NCBI GenBank assembly: GCA_031265205.1
Contig: JAISCZ010000069.1
Location: 37,306 to 101,305, forward strand
Direction: 5' to 3'
Source: Deltaproteobacteria bacterium
GTDB lineage: Bacteria > Desulfobacterota > Desulfarculia > Adiutricales > Adiutricaceae
DNA: 64,000 bases
Part shown: positions 1 through 9,166 of the stretch, in pieces
Position numbering within the stretch: position 1 is the stretch's first letter
Layout: the number at the start of each line of letters is the position of its first letter
Made by a program: the position numbers and the translations under genes
The notes under the pieces: generated by a model
Databases searched by the model: none
What the model was told of the DNA's origin: nothing
What the model saw: only the letters and a program-made list of their open reading frames with translations

Positions 1-1146
1 GATGGCGGCTTGGGGCTTAATGGCGCCCTTGGCCGCGGGGATAACGAAGGGATGCTCCTCCTTGAGCTTGACCACCCGCTCGCGCCAGGCGGGCCTTTTC
101 TTGGCTTTCACGAGCTTTAAAAGGAGCTTGAGAACGAGCTTCAGGTCCCCGGAGACGGGAATGTCCACGCTGAGGCGCTTGCCGATTTCCGCGGGGTCGA
201 TATCCACGTGGGCCACGCGGGCGAGCGGCGCGAAGCGCCGCACGTCCCCCACCACCCGATCGTCAAAGCGGACCCCGAGGCCGACGACGAGGTCGGACTC
301 GTTGATGGCGAGGTTGGAGTACTTGGCCCCGTGCATGCCCGGTAGGCCCAAGGAAAGGGGATGGTCGTCGGGGAAGGTTCCTTTGGCCAAAAGGCTCGAG
401 ACCACGGCCACGTCGGACTCCTCGGCCAGGCGCAAAATCTCGGGGGCGCTTTCGGTGGTCACCGCGCCGCCCCCCACGTAAAAGATAGGGCGCAGGCTCC
501 GGGAAAGGGCCGCGGCCAAGGCCTCCACTTCCTCTTTATGGGGTTGGGGGGAAGGGTTGTAGCTCGGGATGGAGACCTCGGCGGGCGGGCCGTAGGGGAT
601 CTGGGCGGTCTGGACGTCCTTGGGCACGTCCACCAGGACGGGGCCGGGACGTCCCGAGGAGGCGATATAAAAGGCCTCGGCGAGGATATCCAAGAGATCG
701 GCGGGGTTTTTCACCAAGTAGTTATATTTGGTGATGGGAATGGAGATCCCGTAGATGTCCGCTTCCTGGAAGCTGTCGCTCCCGATGGAAGTGGTGGGGA
801 CCTGGCCGGTGATGGCGACTAAGGGAACGCTGTCCATGTGGGCGTTGGCCAGGCCCGTGACCAGATTGGTGGCCCCGGGGCCGCTGGTGGCGATAACCAC
901 CCCGGTCCGGCCCGAGGTTCGCGCGTAGCCGTCGGCGGCGTGGATGGCCCCCTGCTCGTGGCGGGCCAGAATGTGCTTAATTCCGGAATCGTAGAGGGCG
1001 TCGTACAGGGGAATGACTTGTCCGCCGGGGTACCCGAAGAGCGTATCCACTCCGGAGTCTTTTAAAAAGCGGACGATGGCCTCGGCCCCGGAAAGCGTGG
1101 CGGCGTTGGGGGAGGCGGGCTTGGCGGCGGAGGGAGAGCGTTTCAT
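1..1146 (-). CDS. ilvB: Acetolactate synthase large subunit (C-terminal part outside window)
   Basis: The reverse strand reads open from an ATG at 1146 to the window edge, giving 382 residues of the N-terminal part. The product is the ThDP-dependent enzyme that condenses two pyruvates to acetolactate (or pyruvate with 2-oxobutyrate), the first step of valine, leucine and isoleucine synthesis in the cytoplasm. The N-terminal ThDP-binding domain is clear: GYPGGQVIPLYDAL, then HEQGAIHAADGYAR with the catalytic glutamate near residue 64, then TSGPGATNLVTGLANAH and ITGQVPT. A short Ala/Pro-rich leader precedes the conserved start at GAEAIVRFL. The FAD-binding and C-terminal domains lie off the left edge. 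It lies 34 bases downstream of recR on the same strand. The family assignment is very secure. Confidence 0.96.
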   Translation of the reverse strand, partial: MKRSPSAAKPASPNAATLSGAEAIVRFLKDSGVDTLFGYPGGQVIPLYDALYDSGIKHILARHEQGAIHAADGYARTSGRTGVVIATSGPGATNLVTGLANAHMDSVPLVAITGQVPTTSIGSDSFQEADIYGISIPITKYNYLVKNPADLLDILAEAFYIASSGRPGPVLVDVPKDVQTAQIPYGPPAEVSIPSYNPSPQPHKEEVEALAAALSRSLRPIFYVGGGAVTTESAPEILRLAEESDVAVVSSLLAKGTFPDDHPLSLGLPGMHGAKYSNLAINESDLVVGLGVRFDDRVVGDVRRFAPLARVAHVDIDPAEIGKRLSVDIPVSGDLKLVLKLLLKLVKAKKRPAWRERVVKLKEEHPFVIPAAKGAIKPQAAI

Positions 1147-1180
1147 GTCAAAACCAGGTTGAAAGTGAGGTGAAAAGGGG

Positions 1181-1804
1181 CTAGAGAGGCTCGCGGGCTT
1201 CTCTGCGGAACTCCAAGGCTTGCTTTAAAGTGTTTCCGTCCACGTATTCCAGGTCCATCCCCACGGGGAGGCCCCGCGCGAGGCGCGTGATTTGGACGGG
1301 GAAGTCGCGGAGTCGGTCCAGAAGGTAAGAGAGAGTGCTTTCGGCTTCCGGGGAGCCGCCGGTCGCGAGGAGGACCTCGCGGATCGGCTCTCCGGCGTCG
1401 AGGGCCTTTTGGAGACGGTCGAGGAGGTCTTGGGCGTTAAGGTCCTCGGGGCCAATCCCGTTTAAGGGGTTTAAGACTCCGCCCAAGACGTGGTAGAGCC
1501 CGCGGTAGAGGCCGGAACTCTCGATGACCATCAGATCCGCCGGGCTTTCCACCACGCAGATTTGGGCCCTGTCCCTTTTGGGGTCCGCGCAGCGGGGGCA
1601 GGGATCCTGATCGGTGTAGTCATGGCAGAGGGAGCAGAAGTGGATCTCCTCTTTGACCGCCACCAAGGCCTTGGCCAGGCTCCGGGCCTCGTCCGCGGGC
1701 CTTTTAAGGATATACAGGGCCAAGCGCGTGGCGCTTTTGGGGCCCAGGCCGGGGAGTTTGGCGAGACAGTTGACGAGGTCGCTAATCTGCTTGGGATGAC
1801 GCAT
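1181..1804 (-). CDS. recR: Recombination mediator protein RecR
   Basis: This 207-residue protein has the full length of RecR, which works with RecO and RecF to load RecA at gaps and breaks. It opens with a helix-hairpin-helix region (LAKLPGLGPKSATRLAL, about residues 14-30). A four-cysteine zinc finger follows (CSLCHDYTDQDPCPRC, about 57-72), then a Toprim fold (ICVVESPADLMVIE, from about 82) and the C-terminal segment with TRLARGLPVG. The ATG at 1804 follows the Shine-Dalgarno-like GGAAGGAA, which supports this start. ilvB lies downstream on the same strand with a 34-base gap, so the two may be co-transcribed. The usual neighbours dnaX and ybaB are not seen upstream, where a non-coding AT-rich stretch begins. 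Confidence 0.97.
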   Translation of the reverse strand: MRHPKQISDLVNCLAKLPGLGPKSATRLALYILKRPADEARSLAKALVAVKEEIHFCSLCHDYTDQDPCPRCADPKRDRAQICVVESPADLMVIESSGLYRGLYHVLGGVLNPLNGIGPEDLNAQDLLDRLQKALDAGEPIREVLLATGGSPEAESTLSYLLDRLRDFPVQITRLARGLPVGMDLEYVDGNTLKQALEFRREAREPL

Positions 1805-2116
1805 AAGTTCCTTCCGGAGCCTAAATCGCTAAATCCTTCCGGATCGTAACTTTCGGTAAAATAGCAAAGTCGCGAGGGCGTATTCAAGCCATTTAGGTGG
1901 CGCGGGGGTGGCGCGGGGTCCGTTGGGGGCCCGGTGGGCCGCGAACGCGCGCGCCTTTGGGGCGAGCGCCGCGCGGGCGGGCCGCCGCTCCGCGGTCGCG
2001 ACGAGCTAAAAGTCATAAATTTATTATTGATAAATATAAAATACTTTAATAGAAATAAATATAACGCCTTAAAAGTCTTAATATATAATATTATAACATT
2101 TAAAAAAAGAGGAGCA

Positions 2117-2158
2117 ATGTCTTTAGAGCGGAAAAAGCGATTCTCCGCGCCGATATAA
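2117..2158 (+). CDS. Possible 13-residue small protein or leader peptide
   Basis: Inside the AT-rich island, the sequence AAAAAAAGAGGAGCAATG gives a strong Shine-Dalgarno (GAGGAG at 2109-2114) ideally spaced from an ATG at 2117. The frame encodes MSLERKKRFSAPI and stops at TAA. TATAAT-like sequence lies about 20-30 bases upstream (ATATATAATATTATAAC). The peptide is basic and matches no family I recognise. No gene on the same strand follows for kilobases, so a leader-peptide role has no obvious target. It could be a real small protein or a chance match in AT-rich DNA. Confidence 0.25.
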   Translation: MSLERKKRFSAPI

Positions 2159-2319
2159 GCGCTTAAAGTCGCGCGGGCCGCCGCGCGCCCCAAGAGCCGC
2201 GCGGCGCGCGAAATCGACTCCGCGCGCGCGAGCGCGCCTTTAAGAAAGATTGTCTCATTTGATTGAAATAAATAATTGGTTTAACGGAATAAAAAAAAAG
2301 CGATGGGAAGAAATTTTAA

Positions 2320-2393
2320 AAGGCGACGCGTCCCCTACGAGTCAGGGTTTGTGGTCGTTCCAGTGAAGAGGAGGGACGGGAACGCGTCGCCTT
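2320..2393. ncRNA. Strong inverted repeat, possible structured RNA or binding site
   Basis: A perfect 12-base arm AAGGCGACGCGT (2320-2331) is repeated in inverse as ACGCGTCGCCTT (2382-2393). The arms are 50 bases apart, and three further pairs can form past a single-base bulge. The element stands alone in AT-rich non-coding DNA, so its GC-rich paired arms stand out. On the minus strand the right-hand end runs into CCTTTTAAAATTT, a weak U-rich tail. It matches none of tRNA, SRP RNA, tmRNA or the riboswitches I considered. It could be a small RNA, a long-loop terminator or the remains of a small mobile repeat. Confidence 0.3.
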
Positions 2394-2719
2394 AAAAAGA
2401 TTATATCCTAGCGAAAATCCAAAAAAGAAGCGCTCGCGACAAATATTACAATTTTTCGCGTAATTTTTGAAAAAATTTATTATTTTTTGAATTTAATCAA
2501 AAGCGTACAGCGTAAACCGTTCAGTTATTTGCCGTGGGGCAATTTGACGCGCGCGCGCGAAATGACGCCAATGGCGAAAGTTAAAAAGCGTTGTCTCCTT
2601 TCGCGTCCTGGGATAATTTATCATTTGGCGTTCATTTTCCATTACATAAAAATGACGCCCGCGCGGCGAGTCTCGCGCTCGCGGGCGGGGAAGCGATTCC
2701 GCGCGCGTCCCCGCGCGCG

Positions 2720-2756
2720 AAAAAAAACCGCGGGCTCTTCGCCGAAGAGCCCGCGG
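2720..2756 (-). terminator. Rho-independent terminator of the autotransporter gene
   Basis: A near-perfect palindrome at 2728-2756 (CCGCGGGCTCTTCG, one base, CGAAGAGCCCGCGG) is followed on the minus strand by eight T residues (2720-2727). This is a textbook intrinsic terminator, about 70 bases beyond the autotransporter stop codon. Confidence 0.85.
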
Positions 2757-2769
2757 CGACGCGCGCGCG

Positions 2770-2810
2770 GGCGGGCTCAAAGGAGGGGAGTCCCTCCTCT
2801 AAGCCCGCCG
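2770..2810 (-). terminator. Second hairpin downstream of the autotransporter gene
   Basis: A GGCGGGCT...AGCCCGCC inverted repeat with an inner GGAGGG...CCCTCC pairing lies between the autotransporter stop and the main terminator. It lacks its own T-run. It may protect the 3' end of the transcript or back up termination. Confidence 0.45.
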
Positions 2811-2827
2811 CGAAGGCGCGGGGTCAA

Positions 2828-5800
2828 CTAAAAACTGTACTCCAAGCCAGCGTAGTAGTTGTGCTCCACGTGGTGGGATCTGACGGAGGCGTTGTAGCCG
2901 GCCCGAACGCCCAGTCCGCTCTCGCTGCGACCCGGACGTATGGTCAGGGAGGTTCCCAGTTCCAGGGAGCTTCTCTTGAGTTCCGCGCCGCTGACGTCGG
3001 CGCGCGCGGCGGTGACGGCGTGGTCAAGCCCGACGTAGCCGAAAGAGCCGTTTATCCGCGCGTCCCCGCCCTGATGGCGCCAACCGATATTGAAGCTGGG
3101 GGTCACGTCGCCAAGGGAGGTCGCGAAAGTGTTGCGGATATCCAGGCCCACGGTGGCGGTCACGGAGTCCTTGGAAAGGGCGGGCGAGTCGATGGCCGCT
3201 CCCGGAGCGGGGCCCACGCCGGTTTCCCGGAAAGCTTCCTGCTTGAGGCTCAGGTAATTGACGGAAGCGAAGGGGGTCAGGCGGACGCCGTTCCCGACGG
3301 TAAACTCATAACCGCCCCGCAAGCCCAAGCCGAAGATTTTTTGGTTGAAAGCGGCGTTGTAGCGGTTTCCGGCGTTGCGGCGAACGCTGTCGTTGCCGAC
3401 GCTCGCGTAGGAGACGTCGAGAATTCCGGAAAAACCGCCGTTTAAGGGGCGGTACTCCGCGAAGAGGCCGGCCTGGAAGATTTCGGAGTCAATATCCGCG
3501 GTCAGCCAATCAAAATCCGTGTCGCCGTCGGAGTAGGAGAGCCAGCCGCCGAAGCCGAACCCGGAGGGATAGTCAAAGGACAGGCCCACCAAGGCGCCGT
3601 TTAAGGTGGTTTTGTAGCCGGAATAGCCGTTTTCCGACTTGTGGCGGATGTGGCTGCCGATATACTCCAGCCAACCCCGGACGGAGAGGCCGTCCGCGGA
3701 CCCGGCCGCGGGCGCCAAGGCGTTTTGAGCCATTCTGTCTTCGCGGCTCAGCTGGTTGGCGCTTAAGGCGCGGGCCCCCAAAGATCTCGCGATTTCCATC
3801 GCGGAGGAGACTTGGCTCAGGAAGGGCTCGGCCGTGGCGTTGGGCAGATCGCCCACGAGGGCCTCAAAGGCCGCCTGTTGCTCGTCAAAGCCGAGGAAGG
3901 GGGCCATGGCGCCGATGGCTTCGCTCAAAGCGGCGCGGGAGGCCAGGACATTGGGGAGCGCGCCCTCAAAGAGAGCGTCGGTTCCCGAGTATTCCAGCTG
4001 GAGCTTGCCGCCGGAAGTGAACGTTAGCGTGCTCGTGACTCCGGTCACTGGATCCGTGTAGGGAAGGAGCGTGGGGGGGCCCGTAAATCCCGAGCCGGTT
4101 CCGATGGTATATTCGACGGTAGCGTCCACGAGGCTTTGGAAGCGCGGCTCAAATTTGGCGCTCGAATAAGAAGTGGTGGTCGCGTCTTTGAAGAAAGGAT
4201 CGTCCGCGTCGCGCCCGGTAAAATCGAGGACGATTTTGTTGTTGGAGTTAAAGACCACGTTAAGGGTCGAGCCTCCGGAGGAATAGAGCTGAAAATCGCG
4301 GGTGAGCTCGGTCACGTTGCCCGAGTCGCTGGAAAAAGTGACCGTGGCCCCTCCGGGCGCCACGATATCGTTCCGACCGCCCCAGATAAAGGTTCCCGCG
4401 CTCGTGTCCGTCAGCGCGAAGGACTTGCTGTTGGAAAGGGCGATTTGGAGCGGGTCGCTCAGATTGACCGTTGCGCCCGAGGCGGCGTTGACGCCGATGG
4501 TCACGTCTCTCTGGGGGCCGCCGATATAGACGCCGGAAGGGGCGTCGTTGACGCTATTTCCGCTGAAGACGGTCTGACTGGCGTTATCGGCCGTCAGATT
4601 GAGCGTAAAGGTCTGGCCACCCGGAGGGCTATTGGCTTGCGTGAGGTTAATCGCGATGGCGCCGCCGACCCCGTCCCCGTCGTCAACTACCGAATTGCCC
4701 AGGAATTGGGAGTTTTTGATGGTCACGACGGCGTTATTGGTTACCGTCTGGGGAATGGTCATGAGGATCGCGCCGCCCTCGGCGCCGCCCTCCTCGGCGG
4801 AGGCGTAATTGCCGGCGAATAAGCTATTTTCGATCGTCTCAATTATGCCGCTGGAGATGGCGCCGCCCACGGCGTCTCCGCCCGCGGCGTCATTGAAAGT
4901 GAAATTGCCGAGAAAAAGGCTGTCAAGGATTTTCAGGATTCCGTTGGTCGCGCTGATGGCGCCGCCGTCAGCCCCTCCCAGGCCGTCGGCGCCGCCGTTG
5001 GTGAGCTCGTAGAGGAACTTGGCGCTATTGCCGATGAAAACGCTGTTGTCAATCAAGTCTATCGCGCGGCCAGTATCGCTATACGCGCCAGACGCGGTGG
5101 TATTGACGCTATCCGCGTAAATGGCGCCGCCCAAGGCTTCGTGATCGGAGACGACCTCGTTATTGTAGAAGACGGAGTTTTCCACCGTCACCACGGAGCC
5201 CAAGTACATCGCGCCGCCGAAGGCGTGGTGCCCTTGGTTATAGTTGTTCGCGAAAAGGCTCCCGGAAATAGCGTTCATCTTGACCCACGCGGGCCCCGCG
5301 GGTCCCCAGGTCCGCAATCCCACGTTGGCGTCGGAATCGTTGATGAACTTGTTGCCGATAAAAACCGACCCGGAGATATGGTCGATTTTGTCGTAATAGG
5401 AAACGAGGCCGGCTTCCCCGTTGCCGCCGCGGCCGTTGGGAACGTTCTGATAGCCGGTGCCGGGGTAGTGGCGGTTGGAGAAGAAAAGGACGTTGCCCAC
5501 GGTATGGACGGCGCCGTCGGTTTCGATGACGTTATTGATGAAAGTGGAGTTTTCGATTCCGACCCAGGTGGTCGCGGCGTTAATAGTCGCGTCCCGGCTG
5601 ACGTTGGTGCCGATAAGGCCCAGGTAAACGGTCGAGGCCCCGGTGTCGGTCGCCGCGACCGTCGCGCGCGTTCCCTCAAAGTTGACGTTGACGAGTTTAA
5701 ACCCGTCGCCGGACACCGAGATCGCGCTGTCTCCCCCATGCTCGAGAGCGTCCGTGTCGTAACTAACCGTTACGTTTCGCGAGCTGACCACGGTGACGTC

Positions 5801-6480
5801 GTCGCTCGCCGCCCCAGTGGTCGCGCCGTTGTTGGCGGCGTTGGCCACGGAACCGTTATAAAGAGCCAGTTTTTGGATAACGGCCGTGGCGGCGTTTCCC
5901 CCGAGGATAGTCGCCCACGCGGTGTCGTTTCCAGCTGGCTTGGTTGAGGAAGCCGTTCCGGCGGCTCCTAACAGAAGCCTTTCGTCGCTCGCGATGGGGT
6001 CTCCGTCGATGATTAGCCCAGAACCGTAGGCCTGTGGGTCGCTATTGAAGATCCGGTTGTTGGGAAGGTTTTCGAGGATAGCGTCAATAAGCCCTTTGAT
6101 ATCGCCCTCGCCCAAGTTGCCGTTCTTGGCTTCCGCGATAATACCCGTGGCTTCCGCGGCGATCGCCGTCTTGAAGTCCATGGACGCCGCGCCTTCGAGG
6201 GTGATGTTGGTCAAGGCGGAAACGACGCCGTTTTGGTTTAAATCAATAACGGCCCCGTCCCCGATATTGAGCGTGTTTCCATTGGACGCTCCCGCGAATT
6301 CGGAGCCTAAAGACGCCCCGTCGGTAATGTCGGCGGCGCGCAGGGGCGCCGCCGTCAAGAGGAGCGCGAGAGCGAGAAGCGCCGCCAGGGCAAATCCGCG
6401 CTTCCCCCCCCGGGGGGGGGGGGGGTTGCCCCTTTACGGGGCGGCGACTGAGCGAGGAAAGGCGAGAGAAAGACGGTCAT
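2828..6480 (-). CDS. Autotransporter adhesin-like protein, frame broken by a homopolymer tract
   Basis: The in-frame part (6358 to 2828) encodes 1176 residues. A long passenger, to about residue 780, carries degenerate parallel beta-helix repeats of the form SVFIGNK / SLFANNY / SQFLGNS. A helical linker (about 790-870) leads to a roughly 280-residue autotransporter barrel ending in YYAGLEYSF, with the usual C-terminal Phe. The passenger would be exposed at the cell surface or released. No start with a ribosome site exists in this frame: upstream is GFALAALLALALLLTAAPLRA, the core of a signal peptide, then a C8/G14 block (6404-6425) and an in-frame stop. An ATG at 6480 preceded by AAGGA opens the missing N-terminus in another phase. 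One extra base in the tract would join the two. It ends with a strong terminator and probably forms its own transcription unit. Confidence 0.85.
6404..6425. repeat. C8/G14 homopolymer block in the autotransporter signal-peptide region
   Basis: Eight C followed by fourteen G (plus strand) lie between the likely ATG (6480) and the hydrophobic signal core (about 6360-6395). In coding orientation this is fourteen C then eight G. With 22 bases the ATG frame runs into TGA just after the signal core. With 23 bases it reads through into the autotransporter. Such tracts are classic slipped-strand contingency loci, and are also prone to sequencing error. Confidence 0.8.
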
Positions 6481-6569
6481 GATTTAATCCTTATGTAAAA
6501 TTTAGTGGGATTTTAAAGGCGTTTCCCAAGTTCCCCCCGCGCGCGATTAAAAATCGCCACGCGGCGGCG

Positions 6570-7661
6570 TTAAGGGCGCTCAACGGCGAGCGTCCCTTCT
6601 CTGTCCAGCTTAAAGGTCACGACGCTCAAAGAGTCAGGGCCCTCTTTGGAAAACAGCGCCACGTCCAGTCCGTCTGGAAAATTCGCGCGTCCGTGTTGGC
6701 GGAGGTAATCCTCCGCGCCCTGGACGCCTAAAAGATAAAACACGGTCGCCAAAACGTCCGCCGCCGTGGCGGAATTGGGATGGCCGACGGTCACGCCGAC
6801 GACGTTTTCCTCCACGGGCCGACCGTCGCGCGGATCTAAGATATGGGAGTAACGCTTTCCCTCATACTCAAAGAAGCTGCGGTAGCTGCCCGAGGTGGCC
6901 AGGGCCTGGTTTTGGGCCTCGATTTCGTATTGGCTTTCCCGGTTCAAGGGGTCGGTAACCCCGATGGTCCAAGGCCCCGGAGGCGTTTTTTGGGGATCGA
7001 TCCCTAAAACGCGCATCTCGCCGCCCACGTTGACGATGGCGTTTCGGACGCCTTCTTTGAGCAGAACCTCGGCCGCCAAGTCGGCGGCGAAGCCCTTGGC
7101 GATCCCGCCCAGATCTAAGTAGCAGCCGTCCTTCGCGAAAGAGAGCTCGCCCGTTTTCCGGTCGATCGTAAGGTTTTCCAGGCCCACGTTCGCGAGGGCG
7201 TTTTGAATCGCCGCCGGCTCGGGCCACGCGTCGAGGATTCCCCCGTCAAAGCGGTAGAGCTTTTTGATGGGCCCAATGGTGGGATCAAAGAGCCCCAGGG
7301 TTTTTTCGTTCCAGGAGATAGCCATGTCGATGACGAGAATGGTGAGGCTGTCGACTTTGACTTTTTCCCCGGCTTTCGCCTCGTTCAGGCGGCGGATATC
7401 GCTTCGCTCCCCAAAGGGCGAGAGGAGGGAATCGGCTTTGACGACGGCCGCCTCGGCCAGGGAAAAGAGCTGGTCTCGGTCCGTCGCGGAGCCCGATTCC
7501 AGGGGAATGACGATTTCCACTTTGGCGCGCATGGAGGAGAAGACCCGCTTGATCTCCGGTTCCCCCGCGGCCCGGAGGGCCGCGGGGGCTATTAGCGCTA
7601 AAAGGCAAAGGAGAGCGAGACTCGCGAAAAGAGGAGAGCTTTGACGAAAAAGGGATGGCAC
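6570..7661 (-). CDS. apbE: FAD:protein FMN transferase, ApbE family
   Basis: A 363-residue protein of normal ApbE length. ApbE attaches FMN covalently to a threonine of periplasmic or membrane flavoproteins such as RnfG/RnfD or NqrB/C, using FAD. A signal peptide is visible (FASLALLCLLALIAPAALRAAG). Family motifs follow in order: LDLGGIAKGFAAD, AIVNVGGEMRVLG, ATSGSYRSFF, SHILDPRDGRPV, and AADVLATVFYLLG, where the Asp and Thr four residues apart bind the catalytic metal. It starts with GTG at 7661, two bases after the stop of the MATE gene, with GGAAAGG upstream, so translation is probably coupled. No flavoprotein target is encoded nearby. The iron-sulfur operon at 18124-21930 is the nearest redox system. 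Confidence 0.93.
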   Translation of the reverse strand: MPSLFRQSSPLFASLALLCLLALIAPAALRAAGEPEIKRVFSSMRAKVEIVIPLESGSATDRDQLFSLAEAAVVKADSLLSPFGERSDIRRLNEAKAGEKVKVDSLTILVIDMAISWNEKTLGLFDPTIGPIKKLYRFDGGILDAWPEPAAIQNALANVGLENLTIDRKTGELSFAKDGCYLDLGGIAKGFAADLAAEVLLKEGVRNAIVNVGGEMRVLGIDPQKTPPGPWTIGVTDPLNRESQYEIEAQNQALATSGSYRSFFEYEGKRYSHILDPRDGRPVEENVVGVTVGHPNSATAADVLATVFYLLGVQGAEDYLRQHGRANFPDGLDVALFSKEGPDSLSVVTFKLDREGTLAVERP

Positions 7662-7663
7662 GG

Positions 7664-9166
7664 CTACTGGACCTTTCCAACCTCGGCGGCGAAGGGGCGC
7701 GGGTTAGGGGGCGTGGGCGACTGGCGGAAGAGCGAGATGGCGCTCGCGCGCGCTCGCGGTCGTGGCTCCGCGCTGGGGAAGAGCCTTTGCGAGAAGGCGA
7801 GGGTTTTGATGAGCCCGGAAACGGAAAGGAGCGCCCAGAGGCATTCGGGGCCCCCTCCCCAGCGCAGGGCCGCGGGAGCGGCGATGGCGAAAAAGGCGGC
7901 GGAGAATAAGGAAAGGCGCGTGGCGTAGGCCACGTCGCCCGCTCCCCGCAGGGCGCCCAAAAAGAGTTGCCCGAGGCCTTCCACCACCAAAAAGACGGAC
8001 GCGAAACCCACTAGGGAGCTGGCGACGCTTAAAGTTTCGCCCTGGAGCGCGCCGGCGCCTCTCAAAAAGCCCAGGAGCCAATCGGGAAAGGCCAGAAAAA
8101 CTAAGGTGGCAGCGGTCAGGTGAGCCAGGGCTAAAAGAAGTCCCGCGCGGATTACCCGCCGCTTGAGGGCCAAGTCCCCGGCCCCTACGCCGCGGCCAAC
8201 CAGCATGGTGAGGGCGGAACTGAGGCCGGAGATGGGGATTAAAAAGGCGGCGGCGAGGGTAAAGGCCAGGGAAGAGGCGACGACGGCGGCCGGGTCCTGG
8301 CCTTTGGCGACGAAAAAGCCCATAAAAATGTTGAAGAGGGCCAAGGTCAGGATATTGAGGGCCATTTGGAGGCCGTTGTGGAAGCCCAGGCGGGCGTGTT
8401 CGCGGCAAATGGGCTTGCGCCAAAGAGCGCCCGGAAGGGTCTGGAAGAGCGCGCGGTTTTTCTTGGACAGAAAGAGGAACGCTAAAACGGAGGTTTTAAA
8501 AAGATCGCTTAAAACGGTCGCGATAGCGGCCCCGGCGATCCCGAGGGGCGTAAGTCCAATGGAGGGCGCGCCGAAGATTAGGAGAAAATTGAGGACGACG
8601 TTTAAGAGGATGGAGAAGAGGTTGACGATAACGACGGTCCAGGTCTGGCCCCGTCCGGTCCAAAAACACGTAAGGGAAGTGCTGAGAAGGCTTAAGCCCG
8701 CTCCCCAGGTAAGGATCCGGAAATAGAGGCTCTCTTCCAGGCTCAGAGTCTCCTCATGGCCGATGAGCGCGAAGACGCGGGAAAGAGGCGAGGATATGAG
8801 GGCCAAAACGAGCCCGCAGGCCAGGCTGAGGACAATTCCCCGCCAGACCCGAGGGCCAATCTGAGAGTTCCTTCTAGCGCCGTGAGCCTGGGCGACTAAG
8901 ACTCCCGTGTAGCCGGAAAGGCCAATAAAGACGCTCGCGAGGAGGAAAGCGGCCAGGCCCCCGGAAAGGGAGGCGCACGCGCTGATGGGGGAATAGCTCG
9001 CGAGCGCGAGGCGGTCAAAAGTGAGCTTAAGCGTGTAGGCCCCGGAGGAGACGCAGAAAGGAAGGGCGCTTCCAGCCACCAACGCCATCAAGGAACCGCG
9101 TCCCGCCAGGGCGGTCTTGGCGTCGCCAAAGGGTAAGGCGTCGGATTTTGGGGAAGGAATCGTCAC
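7664..9166 (-). CDS. MATE-family multidrug/sodium antiporter
   Basis: A 500-residue integral membrane protein with about twelve hydrophobic segments in the two-bundle MATE pattern. Recognisable stretches include an N-terminal ALPFCVSSGAYTLKLTFDRLALASYSP segment, GYTGVLVAQAHGARR and, in the second half, LTMLVGRGVGAGD. MATE proteins export cationic drugs or metabolites in exchange for Na+ or H+; the substrate cannot be read from the sequence. The start is GTG at 9166 with no good ribosome site, so a start a little downstream is possible. The C-terminus is charged and rich in Pro, Arg and Ser. It is followed after two bases by apbE, an odd pairing that suggests one operon. Confidence 0.88.
   Translation of the reverse strand: MTIPSPKSDALPFGDAKTALAGRGSLMALVAGSALPFCVSSGAYTLKLTFDRLALASYSPISACASLSGGLAAFLLASVFIGLSGYTGVLVAQAHGARRNSQIGPRVWRGIVLSLACGLVLALISSPLSRVFALIGHEETLSLEESLYFRILTWGAGLSLLSTSLTCFWTGRGQTWTVVIVNLFSILLNVVLNFLLIFGAPSIGLTPLGIAGAAIATVLSDLFKTSVLAFLFLSKKNRALFQTLPGALWRKPICREHARLGFHNGLQMALNILTLALFNIFMGFFVAKGQDPAAVVASSLAFTLAAAFLIPISGLSSALTMLVGRGVGAGDLALKRRVIRAGLLLALAHLTAATLVFLAFPDWLLGFLRGAGALQGETLSVASSLVGFASVFLVVEGLGQLFLGALRGAGDVAYATRLSLFSAAFFAIAAPAALRWGGGPECLWALLSVSGLIKTLAFSQRLFPSAEPRPRARASAISLFRQSPTPPNPRPFAAEVGKVQ

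Larger units (their letters stand above)
1805..2719. other. Intergenic region with an AT-rich island
   Basis: About 0.9 kb with no convincing protein gene apart from a possible 13-codon reading frame. GC-rich flanks surround two strongly AT-rich stretches, at about 2020-2110 and 2260-2500. Frames that span it are low-complexity Arg/Pro/Gly reading of GC-rich DNA. It contains one strong inverted repeat, listed separately, and runs into the terminator of the autotransporter gene. It may hold the recR promoter on the minus strand, but I see no clear box. Confidence 0.6.

Noticed and set aside
2320..2393. Riboswitch, SRP RNA or 6S RNA identity for the inverted repeat
   Set aside because: None of the conserved core sequences of these RNAs is present, so only an unknown structured element is reported.
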